From an uncultured Selenomonadales bacterium (lineage in GTDB: Bacteria; Bacillota; Negativicutes; Selenomonadales; Selenomonadaceae), in contig CALFJB010000081.1 of NCBI GenBank assembly GCA_937877565.1, positions 1 to 11,220 of the forward strand: DNA of 11,220 nucleotides. The letters run 5' to 3'. The position numbers were made by a program, and so were the translations under genes. The notes under the pieces were generated by a model. It was given only the letters and a program-made list of their open reading frames with translations, was not told where the DNA came from and did no database searches. Position 1 is the stretch's first letter. Every line of letters starts with the position of its first letter. Of this stretch, positions 1 to 5,839 are shown piece by piece.

Positions 1-2
1 AA

Positions 3-293
3 ACTTCCATCATGTCTATTGGCGACGTTCAATTTGTGAATATAAATGCTAGCGACGCCTCCAATTCAGTCGGCGAATATACAGAAAAACCAGGCGATGT
101 CAGCTCCTTTACTGAAGATGATAAACTACGTTATGATTATGTTGATATTTTCAATCTGAATTCAAATTCAACCTACAATTCATTTTTGAACGTTGGACTT
201 GTCAACTACACTTACCTTAAACAAACTGAAGGACAATCTAATTCTTCGCACGATATGTTCTTCACTACGGTACGTTCTAAACACATCGACTAA
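3..293 (+). CDS. 3' end of an unrecognised protein gene (partial)
   Basis: The reading frame is open from the left edge of the window to a TAA at 291-293, giving about 96 residues. The first ATG is at 12, but no SD sequence precedes it and the frame continues upstream without a stop, so this is most likely the C-terminal part of a longer protein. The visible part is rich in Asn, Ser, Asp and Tyr (for example SNSTYNSFLNVGLVNYTY), has no membrane segment and no cysteine. Such a composition is common in secreted or surface proteins, but I recognise no family. It converges on the pilus operon and is followed by its own terminator at 306-338, so it is not part of that operon. The call as a coding end is fairly safe; the function is unknown. 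Confidence 0.55.
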   Translation, partial: TSIMSIGDVQFVNINASDASNSVGEYTEKPGDVSSFTEDDKLRYDYVDIFNLNSNSTYNSFLNVGLVNYTYLKQTEGQSNSSHDMFFTTVRSKHID

Positions 294-305
294 AAATATT
301 TTCAA

Positions 306-338
306 TGTCACGTCAGAAATTGGCGTGGCATTTTTTTT
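306..338 (+). terminator. Rho-independent terminator of the left-edge gene
   Basis: TGTCACGTCA (306-315) pairs with TGGCGTGGCA (321-330) over 10 bp, with two G-T pairs and a GAAAT loop. Eight T residues follow directly. It lies 12 bases after the stop codon of the plus-strand gene. The minus-strand reading has only a broken T tract, so it works mainly rightward. Confidence 0.85.
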
Positions 339-356
339 ATTTCAATTATGGCAAAA

Positions 357-460
357 AAAATTAACGTTTCCGCTTAATGTCAGAGACGCTTTTTATTTTA
401 AAACTTTCAACTTAAAAAAATAACGTCCCTGCTTAATTGCAAGGACGCTTTTATTTTATT
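357..460. terminator. Two tandem bidirectional terminator hairpins at the end of the tad operon
   Basis: The first hairpin pairs CGTTTC (365-370) with GAGACG (383-388). The second pairs CGTCC (424-428) with GGACG (443-447) and has an inner TGC/GCA stem (430-432 / 439-441). Each has an A-rich run on its left and a T-rich run on its right, so each can terminate in both directions. For the minus strand the second hairpin comes first, 23 bases after the tadC stop, and is followed by TTATTTTTTT. The two units are alike in sequence (AACGT-YCC-GCTTAAT ... GACGCTTTTATTTTA) and lie 59 bases apart, so they look like a tandem duplication. Confidence 0.75.
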
Positions 461-469
461 TCTGTTTAA

Positions 470-1435
470 TCATTGGAAAGCCTTTGTAATGCTGATGACT
501 GACGGGAATAAAAGTACAACGAAGATTGACGGGAAAATAAATATAACCATTGGGAAAAGCATTTTTACAGGAGCTTTCAACGCTTCCGCTTTTACAAATT
601 GGCGGTGGCGTTCTCTCATATTATCAGATTGTAATGTTAAAGTTTGTGACATACTTGTACCAAGTTTTTCAGCTTGAATTATCGAAGTTGCGAACAAATA
701 AATTTCTTCAACGTCACAACGCCGCGCCATTTGGTTTAAAGCATATGATTTTGTCATTCCAAATTTTATATCTTCCTGCATATGTTTAAATTCGTCTGAA
801 AGTTCGCCTTTCATCCTTGTTGTAATTTTTGCAACTGCTGAATCAAATGAAAGTCCAGCTTGTACACTGACGCAAAGTAAATCCAAAAATTCCGGCAACT
901 GATGCTTTAAAATTTTTTGACGTTTTTTTATTGTACTGTTTAAAAGTAAGAATGGAAGTAACCCGCCGCCAATTCCTCCGGCGATTGTGATTAAAATTTG
1001 TTGGGTAATGAAATAGTCATCGGCAACCGTTGCATAACGAAAACCTAAAAAAAGTCCAAGTGCAACAGACAACGCCCACGCTGAAGCAACTTTTTTTACG
1101 CTCCATTGTCCGGCTTTACCTGCGCGAAAAATTCTATCCTCAAGCATTGCAACAATATAAGTTGGTGTAAACCGTCTGAAAAATTCTTCAATGCTATTGT
1201 AAAACGGTGCAATAACACGTTTATTAAATGATAACTTGTTGTGTTCCGACGGAGCCTCTGCAGCCTCTTCCTTTTTTTGACGCGCCAATTTTTCGCGGTC
1301 AGATTCTGCAATTTGTATCATTGCGGTAATTCTTCTGCGAACTTGCGCGGTTGGTGTTTGGCGCAGATAAAATATAATTGCACAAAAAGCCGTCCACGCA
1401 ATCGCGCCCGCAAGAGCTAAAATAAAATTTGTCAT
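470..1435 (-). CDS. tadC: TadC, inner-membrane platform protein of the Tad pilus
   Basis: A 321-residue member of the type II secretion F (T2SSF/GspF) family. With TadB it forms the inner-membrane platform on which the TadA motor acts. Predicted membrane segments are at about 4-24, 114-132, 144-167 and 290-315. The T2SSF domain spans about 183-310 and includes the typical ELPEFLDLL-like start (here HQLPEFLDLLCVSVQAGLS, 178-196) and the AEKLGTSMSQTL segment (255-266). A charged cytoplasmic region at 31-75 follows the first membrane helix. The ATG at 1435 is preceded by a strong GGAGGTG five bases away. The gene follows tadA by 33 bases and is the last gene of the operon. It is called TadC rather than TadB by its place after tadA and because the other F protein (4875-5837) is more TadB-like; the two names could be exchanged without changing the role. 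Confidence 0.9.
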   Translation of the reverse strand: MTNFILALAGAIAWTAFCAIIFYLRQTPTAQVRRRITAMIQIAESDREKLARQKKEEAAEAPSEHNKLSFNKRVIAPFYNSIEEFFRRFTPTYIVAMLEDRIFRAGKAGQWSVKKVASAWALSVALGLFLGFRYATVADDYFITQQILITIAGGIGGGLLPFLLLNSTIKKRQKILKHQLPEFLDLLCVSVQAGLSFDSAVAKITTRMKGELSDEFKHMQEDIKFGMTKSYALNQMARRCDVEEIYLFATSIIQAEKLGTSMSQTLTLQSDNMRERHRQFVKAEALKAPVKMLFPMVIFIFPSIFVVLLFPSVISITKAFQ

Positions 1436-1468
1436 GTTACACCTCCATAAAATTAAATAAAGTTTAAA

Positions 1469-2941
1469 TTAATTTTCCAATTTTGGCATGTCAACGCCAT
1501 TCATAATAAATTTATCCATAAATTGCGGCTGCAAGCCCGAGCCTTCGTAATGTCCAACAGATTTTCCGTTTTCGTCGATATAATCTTGAACGTAGCGGAA
1601 CATATCCTGCAAAACGATTGTATCGCCTTCCATTCCTTGAACTTCGGTAATATACGTAATTTTTCTTGTACCGTCACGAATACGCGATTGTTGCAAAACT
1701 AAATCAAGCGCGGAAGAAACTTGAGTACGAATAGCGCGAATTGGCAACTCCATACCGGACATTAAAACCATCGTTTCAAGACGCGCCAAAACGTCACGCG
1801 GTGTATTGGCGTGCGCTGTGGTAAGTGAGCCGTCGTGTCCTGTATTCATAGCCTGTAACATATCCAACGCTTCGCCGGAACGACATTCCCCAACTATGAT
1901 TCTGTCCGGACGCATACGCAAAGCATTAACCAATAAATCACGAATTGTAATTGCGCCTTTACCTTCTAAGTTAGCCGGTCTGGATTCAAGACTTACAACG
2001 TGCCTTTGTTGAAGTCTCAATTCGGCAGCGTCTTCGATTGTAATAATTCTTTCGCCTTCCGGAATAAAAGTAGACAAAATATTAAGCGTCGTAGTTTTGC
2101 CGGAGCCTGTACCGCCGCTAACTAAAATATTCAGACGCGCTCTAACGCACGCCTCCAAAAATTTTGCCATACTTCGATTTAATGAGCCGAATTTTATCAA
2201 GTCTTCAATGTTGTAAGCTTTTTTCGCAAATTTACGAATGGTAACGGTTGCGCCGTTGAGTGCAAGCGGCGGAATAATGATATTGACGCGGGAACCGTCT
2301 TTAAGGCGGGCGTCAACCAGCGGTGAAGATTCATCAACGCGCCGCCCCAACGGTGTTAAAATTCTTTCAACGATACTCATCAAGTGCGCTTCGTCGTGAA
2401 AATGTGTATCTGTAAGCATCAGCTTACCTTTTTGTTCAACGAAAACATCACGCGCACCATTAACCATAATTTCAGTAATTCCTTCGTCTTTAAGCAACGG
2501 CTCCAAAGGTCCAAGCCCCAAAAGTTCGTCGCAAATGTCGTCGATAAGTTTGAAACGTTCGGCGCGGGTAAGTGAGGCAGTTGGATTTTCGGCAAGTTCT
2601 CTGTCTGCGTATGAAGAAATAACCGTTCTGATAGCCTCGCGGGCTGATTCGCCTTGTGCAATTAAAGCCTGTTCTTCGCCTGTCATTTCGTCAACTATAC
2701 GCCGGTGAATTGCCTGTCTTAAATTTTGTAAACGATTTTCGGCATTGGCTATTGCCGTGTGACGCCCTGCGAATGCTGATGCTTCAAGCGGCTGATCCAG
2801 TGCTATTGAAGTTTGAAGGCGGCTATGGTACATTGGCTGAACTTTTTCTTCGGCTTTTTTTTCTTTAACTTTTTTTTCTTCAACTTGCGCAACATCTTTT
2901 GAGCCGCCCAATCGTTCCAACAATGATAATGATCTTGCCAT
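1469..2941 (-). CDS. tadA: TadA/CpaF, secretion ATPase that drives Flp pilus assembly
   Basis: A 490-residue hexameric-type GspE/VirB11-family ATPase, the cytoplasmic motor of the Tad system. The catalytic signatures are all intact: Walker A GGTGSGKTT (276-284), Asp box ITIEDAAELRL (300-310), Walker B RIIVGECRSGEA (347-358) and His box TGHDGSLTTAHANTP (367-381). The N-terminal domain holds the family motif LGLGPLEPLL (141-150) followed by ITEIMVNG (155-162). Residues 15-35 form a highly charged Lys/Glu segment, perhaps a flexible linker. The ATG at 2941 follows AGAAAGG with an eight-base spacing. The gene lies 45 bases after the second tadE and 33 before tadC. Length and motif content are normal for CpaF proteins, so the family call is firm. 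Confidence 0.96.
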   Translation of the reverse strand: MARSLSLLERLGGSKDVAQVEEKKVKEKKAEEKVQPMYHSRLQTSIALDQPLEASAFAGRHTAIANAENRLQNLRQAIHRRIVDEMTGEEQALIAQGESAREAIRTVISSYADRELAENPTASLTRAERFKLIDDICDELLGLGPLEPLLKDEGITEIMVNGARDVFVEQKGKLMLTDTHFHDEAHLMSIVERILTPLGRRVDESSPLVDARLKDGSRVNIIIPPLALNGATVTIRKFAKKAYNIEDLIKFGSLNRSMAKFLEACVRARLNILVSGGTGSGKTTTLNILSTFIPEGERIITIEDAAELRLQQRHVVSLESRPANLEGKGAITIRDLLVNALRMRPDRIIVGECRSGEALDMLQAMNTGHDGSLTTAHANTPRDVLARLETMVLMSGMELPIRAIRTQVSSALDLVLQQSRIRDGTRKITYITEVQGMEGDTIVLQDMFRYVQDYIDENGKSVGHYEGSGLQPQFMDKFIMNGVDMPKLEN

Positions 2942-2986
2942 TTTTATATCCTTTCTGAAAACTTATAATATTTTTTTTGTAATGTT

Positions 2987-3544
2987 TTAATTTTGAGAAG
3001 GTTCTAAACGCATTTTGTAAGTTATCGGCTGTAATGTTTTGGGAAGAAGACTCCATGAACCGCCCCAAGGATTCATAGTTTTATTATCTGTAGCCAGTAT
3101 AAAATCTCCGTTATCGTCAACATCTAACAATTTAAGCTCAATTTTAATTTCAACGATATTTGCCTCTGATGCACTGCTGGTTTTTATGTAACTTGCAGCA
3201 CTAGACGTATTATTGTTGCTCTCAATATAAAACTGCGCAGACCATATTGGCCAATATGTACCCATAAAACGATTTTGATATTTGCCTACAATCGTACTTT
3301 CCAATTCTTTAAATTTTCCGGGTTCTATATTTTGTGTGGCGTTAATTTCGTTTACTATACTTTTACGAGCGTTATTAACGTCTTGTGATTGTACCGAAAT
3401 ATCACGGGCAGCATCACGGGCAGCATTGCTGTATTGTGTATAGTCAATGTACAAAAAACCTACATAAATAATCGAAAGTCCCAACGCAACAAGCATTGGT
3501 ACAATTAAGGCAAATTCTACAATGCTCTGACCTTTCTGTTTCAT
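2987..3544 (-). CDS. tadE: TadE-like pseudopilin, second copy
   Basis: A 185-residue TadE-family minor pilin. The N-terminus MKQKGQSIVEFALIV has the class III prepilin site G|QSIVEF, with Glu at +5, followed by a hydrophobic helix at about residues 9-31. The rest is predicted to be periplasmic. A longer frame opens at 3652, but that start lies inside the previous gene and has no SD. The ATG at 3544 follows AAGGCGGTG with a suitable spacing and aligns exactly with the start of the upstream paralog, so I choose it. It leaves a 32-base gap from the preceding tadE. The protein matches that paralog closely at the N-terminus and in RFMGTYWPxWSAQFY and LLPKTLQPxTYKM, while the centre differs. It might correspond to TadF in other loci. 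Confidence 0.88.
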   Translation of the reverse strand: MKQKGQSIVEFALIVPMLVALGLSIIYVGFLYIDYTQYSNAARDAARDISVQSQDVNNARKSIVNEINATQNIEPGKFKELESTIVGKYQNRFMGTYWPIWSAQFYIESNNNTSSAASYIKTSSASEANIVEIKIELKLLDVDDNGDFILATDNKTMNPWGGSWSLLPKTLQPITYKMRLEPSQN

Positions 3545-3562
3545 AAAATTCACCGCCTTGCC

Positions 3563-3583
3563 AAAATAGTCCTTTACTATTTT
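3563..3583. other. Perfect 8-bp inverted repeat at the end of the first tadE gene
   Basis: AAAATAGT (3563-3570) and ACTATTTT (3576-3583) are exact inverse complements around a 5-base loop. In the transcript the left arm contains the TAG stop of the first tadE and the loop reads AAAGG. It has no proper T tract, so it is not called a terminator. It may be a weak mRNA structure in the intergenic gap. Confidence 0.45.
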
Positions 3584-4173
3584 TTGTCTAAGAACATTTT
3601 GTAAGTTACCGGCTGTAAAGTTTTGGGAAGAAGATCCCATGAACCGCCCCAAGGACTCATACTTTTCTTGTCTGTAGCCAGTATATAATTGCCGTTGTCG
3701 TCTGTATCCAGCAATTTAAGTTCAATTTTAATTTCAATGGCGTCTGCCCCTAATGCCGTGTTGGTTTCTTTAAACGTTAAATCATTAGAATTGGGTTTTG
3801 TTTCGGCAGTATAAAATTGTGCAGACCATACCGGCCAATATGTACCCATAAAACGTCTTTGGTATTGACCTATGATTGTACTTTCCAATACATCAAAATC
3901 TCCGGGCGTTATATTTTGTGTGGCGTTAATTTTATCTACTACATTTTGACGAGCAAGAGCATATCTTTCCAGATCGGTTTTTTTAGCTTTTTGAAAATAG
4001 TCACTACTAATATCCGCTAGTATTGAAATTTCACGGGCAGCATCACGCGCAGCATTGCTGTATTGTGTATAGTCAACGTACAAAAGACCTATATAAATAA
4101 CCGAAAGTCCTAACGCAACAAGCATTGGTACAATTAAAGCAAATTCTACAAGACTTTGACCTTTTTGCTTCAT
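3577..4173 (-). CDS. tadE: TadE-like pseudopilin, first copy
   Basis: A 198-residue TadE-family pseudopilin that would be processed by a prepilin peptidase at G|QSLVEF (Gly5 / Gln6, Glu at +5). One hydrophobic helix follows at about 9-31, then a periplasmic domain. TadE proteins are minor subunits needed for pilus assembly in known Tad systems. An in-frame GTG lies at 4185, but it is part of the SD AAGGTGGTG (4180-4188), so the ATG at 4173 is the likely start. The central region (about 50-80) is longer and more charged than in the second copy (ILADISSDYFQKAKK...). The gene begins just after a strong terminator that follows the pilin pair, so its expression depends on readthrough or on a promoter I could not see. 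Confidence 0.9.
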   Translation of the reverse strand: MKQKGQSLVEFALIVPMLVALGLSVIYIGLLYVDYTQYSNAARDAAREISILADISSDYFQKAKKTDLERYALARQNVVDKINATQNITPGDFDVLESTIIGQYQRRFMGTYWPVWSAQFYTAETKPNSNDLTFKETNTALGADAIEIKIELKLLDTDDNGNYILATDKKSMSPWGGSWDLLPKTLQPVTYKMFLDKK

Positions 4174-4191
4174 AAAATCCACCACCTTACC

Positions 4192-4219
4192 AAAAAAGCC
4201 CCCTAGAAAATAGGAGGCT
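4192..4219 (-). terminator. Rho-independent terminator between the pilin pair and tadE
   Basis: On the minus strand AGCCTCCTA (4219-4211) pairs with TAGGGGGCT (4205-4197) over 9 bp, with one G-T pair and a TTTTC loop. The stem is followed by an unbroken T run to 4192. This is the most GC-rich stem in the window and a canonical intrinsic terminator. It lies 65 bases after the second pilin stop and just before the tadE SD, inside an otherwise co-directional operon. It should release most pilin transcripts or protect their 3' end, and allow only partial readthrough into tadE, tadA and tadC. Confidence 0.85.
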
Positions 4220-4284
4220 CTCTCTTGGAAAAAATCTAAAATTAGTTCAAGGTCAACTGATTACTGATTGACAATGTAGTTTTA

Positions 4285-4494
4285 CTATTGAACTTCAATT
4301 TCATTAATAGCGTTATCGGCTTTTTCATAAGTACTGTTGACAGAATCAGTAAAGGATTTACCTCCGCCGCCTTCGCTCATGAATACTGCTGTTGCGATAA
4401 TCGCAATAACTGCAATTACAATAGAATATTCTATCATTGCCTGCCCGTTTTCAGAAAAAATTTCCTGAATCTTGGCTTTAAATTCAGCTATCAC
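4285..4494 (-). CDS. flp: Flp-family pilin, second copy
   Basis: A 69-residue Flp/Fap pilin. The leader of 17 residues ends in ENG, and the class III site is G|QAMIEY with Glu at +5 and Tyr at +6, the Flp hallmark. The mature 52 residues start with a hydrophobic helix (SIVIAVIAIIATAVFM) and end in an acidic tail. The start is a GTG at 4494 that shares one base with the TAG stop of the first pilin (TAGTG). No SD is visible before it and no other in-frame start precedes the processing site, so translation probably depends on coupling to the first pilin. The sequence differs clearly from the first pilin (GGGGKSFTDSVNSTYEK against GSGGTLGNAINGAYSK), so the copy is not recent. It may be a second major subunit or a lower-abundance variant. 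Confidence 0.9.
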   Translation of the reverse strand: MIAEFKAKIQEIFSENGQAMIEYSIVIAVIAIIATAVFMSEGGGGKSFTDSVNSTYEKADNAINEIEVQ

Positions 4495-4712
4495 TATTTT
4501 ACGTCGATTTGATTGACTGCAGCACCAGCTTTGCTGTATGCACCGTTAATGGCGTTGCCGAGTGTTCCGCCGCTGCCATCTTTGCCCATGAAAACTGCAA
4601 CTGCAACAACAGCTACAACTGCGAGAATAATAGCATATTCAGTCATGCCTTGACCTTTTTCAGAAAGTTTTTCCTGAAGTTTCGCTTTGAGTTCATTAAT
4701 CCATTTGAACAA
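4494..4712 (-). CDS. flp: Flp-family pilin, first copy, likely the major pilin
   Basis: A small pilin, the probable main subunit of the Flp fibre. The processing site is G|QGMTEY (Glu +5, Tyr +6), and the mature protein of 52 residues has the hydrophobic helix AIILAVVAVVAVAVFM and then a Gly/Ser/Ala-rich tail ending NQIDVK. An ATG at 4721 would give 75 residues, but the SD AGAAAGG (4722-4728) touches it directly, which is too close to work. The TTG at 4712 lies nine bases from that SD, gives 72 residues and a leader beginning MFKWINELK, and is preferred. It is the first gene after the promoter at 4839-4866, which follows tadB. The terminator after the second pilin makes the two pilins a natural high-expression unit. 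Confidence 0.92.
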   Translation of the reverse strand: MFKWINELKAKLQEKLSEKGQGMTEYAIILAVVAVVAVAVFMGKDGSGGTLGNAINGAYSKAGAAVNQIDVK

Positions 4713-4721
4713 GGTAATCAT

Positions 4722-4728
4722 CCTTTCT
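4722..4728 (-). promoter_or_regulatory. Ribosome binding site that favours a TTG start for the first pilin
   Basis: AGAAAGG directly abuts the ATG at 4721 (spacing zero) but lies nine bases before the in-frame TTG at 4712. The same AGAAAGG motif stands eight bases before the tadA ATG, which supports the longer spacing here. Confidence 0.6.
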
Positions 4729-4838
4729 CTAAAATGTTAAAAATAATTAATTATAATTACAGATCAATTCAATTTCTACCAAAGAATTTAAGAAATTTTA
4801 AATTAACCTGAATCTTACATAAAATTGACTTTTATTGA

Positions 4839-4866
4839 ATTGTACAATATTAAAAAAATTTGTCAA
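4839..4866 (-). promoter_or_regulatory. Housekeeping-type promoter for the pilin genes
   Basis: TTGACA (4866-4861, a perfect -35) is followed after 16 bases by TACAAT (4844-4839, one mismatch to TATAAT). Transcription would start near 4832 and produce an AT-rich leader of about 110 bases before the first pilin. The -35 box begins only nine bases after the tadB stop. The remaining leader (4729-4832) shows no gene and no clear riboswitch-like structure. Confidence 0.75.
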
Positions 4867-4874
4867 GAAGTTTT

Positions 4875-5837
4875 TTAAACTTCAACGTCAACAATTTTCA
4901 TGATGACAAAATAGCCGATAATTTCCATGATAATTCCGGCGGCTACCGCCATTTGTCCCATTGGGTCTTCAAAAATCAGCATAAAATTATTTCTGTTGAG
5001 AGTAAACATTGCGAAACCTGCAGCGAATGGCAAGCCCAAAAGTACAAATGCTGACATTCTGCCTTGCGAAGTCAACGCCACAATTTCACGGCGCATTCTA
5101 ATTCTTTCAACTATAGTATAGCTTATATTGTCAAGAACTTGGGCGAGGTTGCCACCAACTTCACGCTGAATTAAAACTGCCGTTACAACTAACTGAAAGT
5201 CCGAGCTACCAATTCTTTTATTTGCGTTTTCGAGAGCCTCCTCGAGTGGTACGCCCATAACAACTTCATGATTTATCATAGCAAATTCAGAGCCGATTGG
5301 CGGTTCCATTTCTTTTGAAATAACCTCAATAGTTTGTTGAAAGCTGTATCCTGCGCGAAGAGCATTTGAAATTGTTATCAAGCAATCGCCAAGTTGTTCC
5401 GTAAAAGAACTTAACCGGCGGGCTTTTAAAACAATCAATACAATCCAAAACGCTACAGGAACAAGTATAACAACACCTCCTGCTAAAGAAGAATCTAGAG
5501 TAATAAACCATGTCAGAAAACCTGCCAAAGTCATCGTTAATAAGTTCAATACTATAAATTCGCCGCCAAGCAAAGGTATTCCTGCTTGATTTAATCTTTC
5601 TTCAATGGATTGTGCAAAATTTTTTTCGACAAGCGGTTTTGCAAGCTCCTTGATGAATCTCAAGGCGCGGGTTTTCACGTCTTCAACTTCACCGGGTTTT
5701 ACAGATTTTCGGATTATAGCATGGCGGCGCATTCTGTAAAACATATCGGAGCTACGTTTATTTTTTATCGCCAGCGTCAAAGTTATGACAAATACAAATG
5801 TCATGAACGACGCAGCTAAAGGAATTAGTATAAACAT
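4875..5837 (-). CDS. tadB: TadB, inner-membrane platform protein of the Tad pilus
   Basis: A 320-residue T2SSF-family membrane protein, partner of TadC in the assembly platform. Likely membrane segments are at about 3-24, 96-112, 118-138, 262-281 and 295-314. The T2SSF domain (about 145-270) shows LGDCLITISNALRAGYSFQQTI (149-170) and REVGGNLAQVLDNIS (225-239), both typical of TadB. The ATG at 5837 follows GGAG with ten bases between, and the SD lies inside the last codons of the upstream tadZ; the gap between the two genes is two bases, so translation is probably coupled. Unlike most tad loci, where tadB follows tadA and precedes tadC, here it is separated from both by the pilin and tadE genes. 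Length is usual for the family. Confidence 0.92.
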   Translation of the reverse strand: MFILIPLAASFMTFVFVITLTLAIKNKRSSDMFYRMRRHAIIRKSVKPGEVEDVKTRALRFIKELAKPLVEKNFAQSIEERLNQAGIPLLGGEFIVLNLLTMTLAGFLTWFITLDSSLAGGVVILVPVAFWIVLIVLKARRLSSFTEQLGDCLITISNALRAGYSFQQTIEVISKEMEPPIGSEFAMINHEVVMGVPLEEALENANKRIGSSDFQLVVTAVLIQREVGGNLAQVLDNISYTIVERIRMRREIVALTSQGRMSAFVLLGLPFAAGFAMFTLNRNNFMLIFEDPMGQMAVAAGIIMEIIGYFVIMKIVDVEV

Positions 5838-5839
5838 GA

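Larger units (their letters stand above)
2987..4188 (-). repeat. Tandem gene duplication covering the two tadE genes and their ribosome binding sites
   Basis: Two blocks are repeated. The 3' block at 3011-3155 resembles 3595-3740; over the 57 bases from 3021 I count five differences. The 5' block at 3422-3563 resembles 4051-4192 (offset 629) and includes the SD and a CCAAAA stretch upstream of it. The central parts are not alignable at the DNA level by eye. The duplication therefore took in the leader, and the ends have stayed similar through recent origin, conversion or selection. Confidence 0.85.

Noticed and set aside
2942..2986. TATTATAA-like sequence as a promoter for tadA
   Set aside because: No acceptable -35 at 16-18 bases; the match is expected by chance in such AT-rich DNA.
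2880..3068. Open frame beginning MGRFMESSSQNITADNLQ
   Set aside because: It resembles the frame starting at 3652 only because the two tadE 3' ends are duplicated; both are other-frame shadows of real genes.
3545..3652. Longer start for the second tadE (221 residues from 3652)
   Set aside because: It overlaps the first tadE by 76 bases, has no SD, and its first 36 residues are the other-frame reading of the first gene's 3' end. The ATG at 3544 has an SD and matches the paralog.
4252..4272. GTCAA-N11-TTGAC dyad before the first tadE as an operator or promoter
   Set aside because: Arms of only 5 bp, and no matching -10 box at a normal distance on the minus strand.
4861..4883. GAAGTTT/AAACTTC hairpin at the tadB stop as a terminator
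   Set aside because: The stem is 7 bp and AT-rich, and the T run begins about eight bases later, after the -35 box. Too weak to call.
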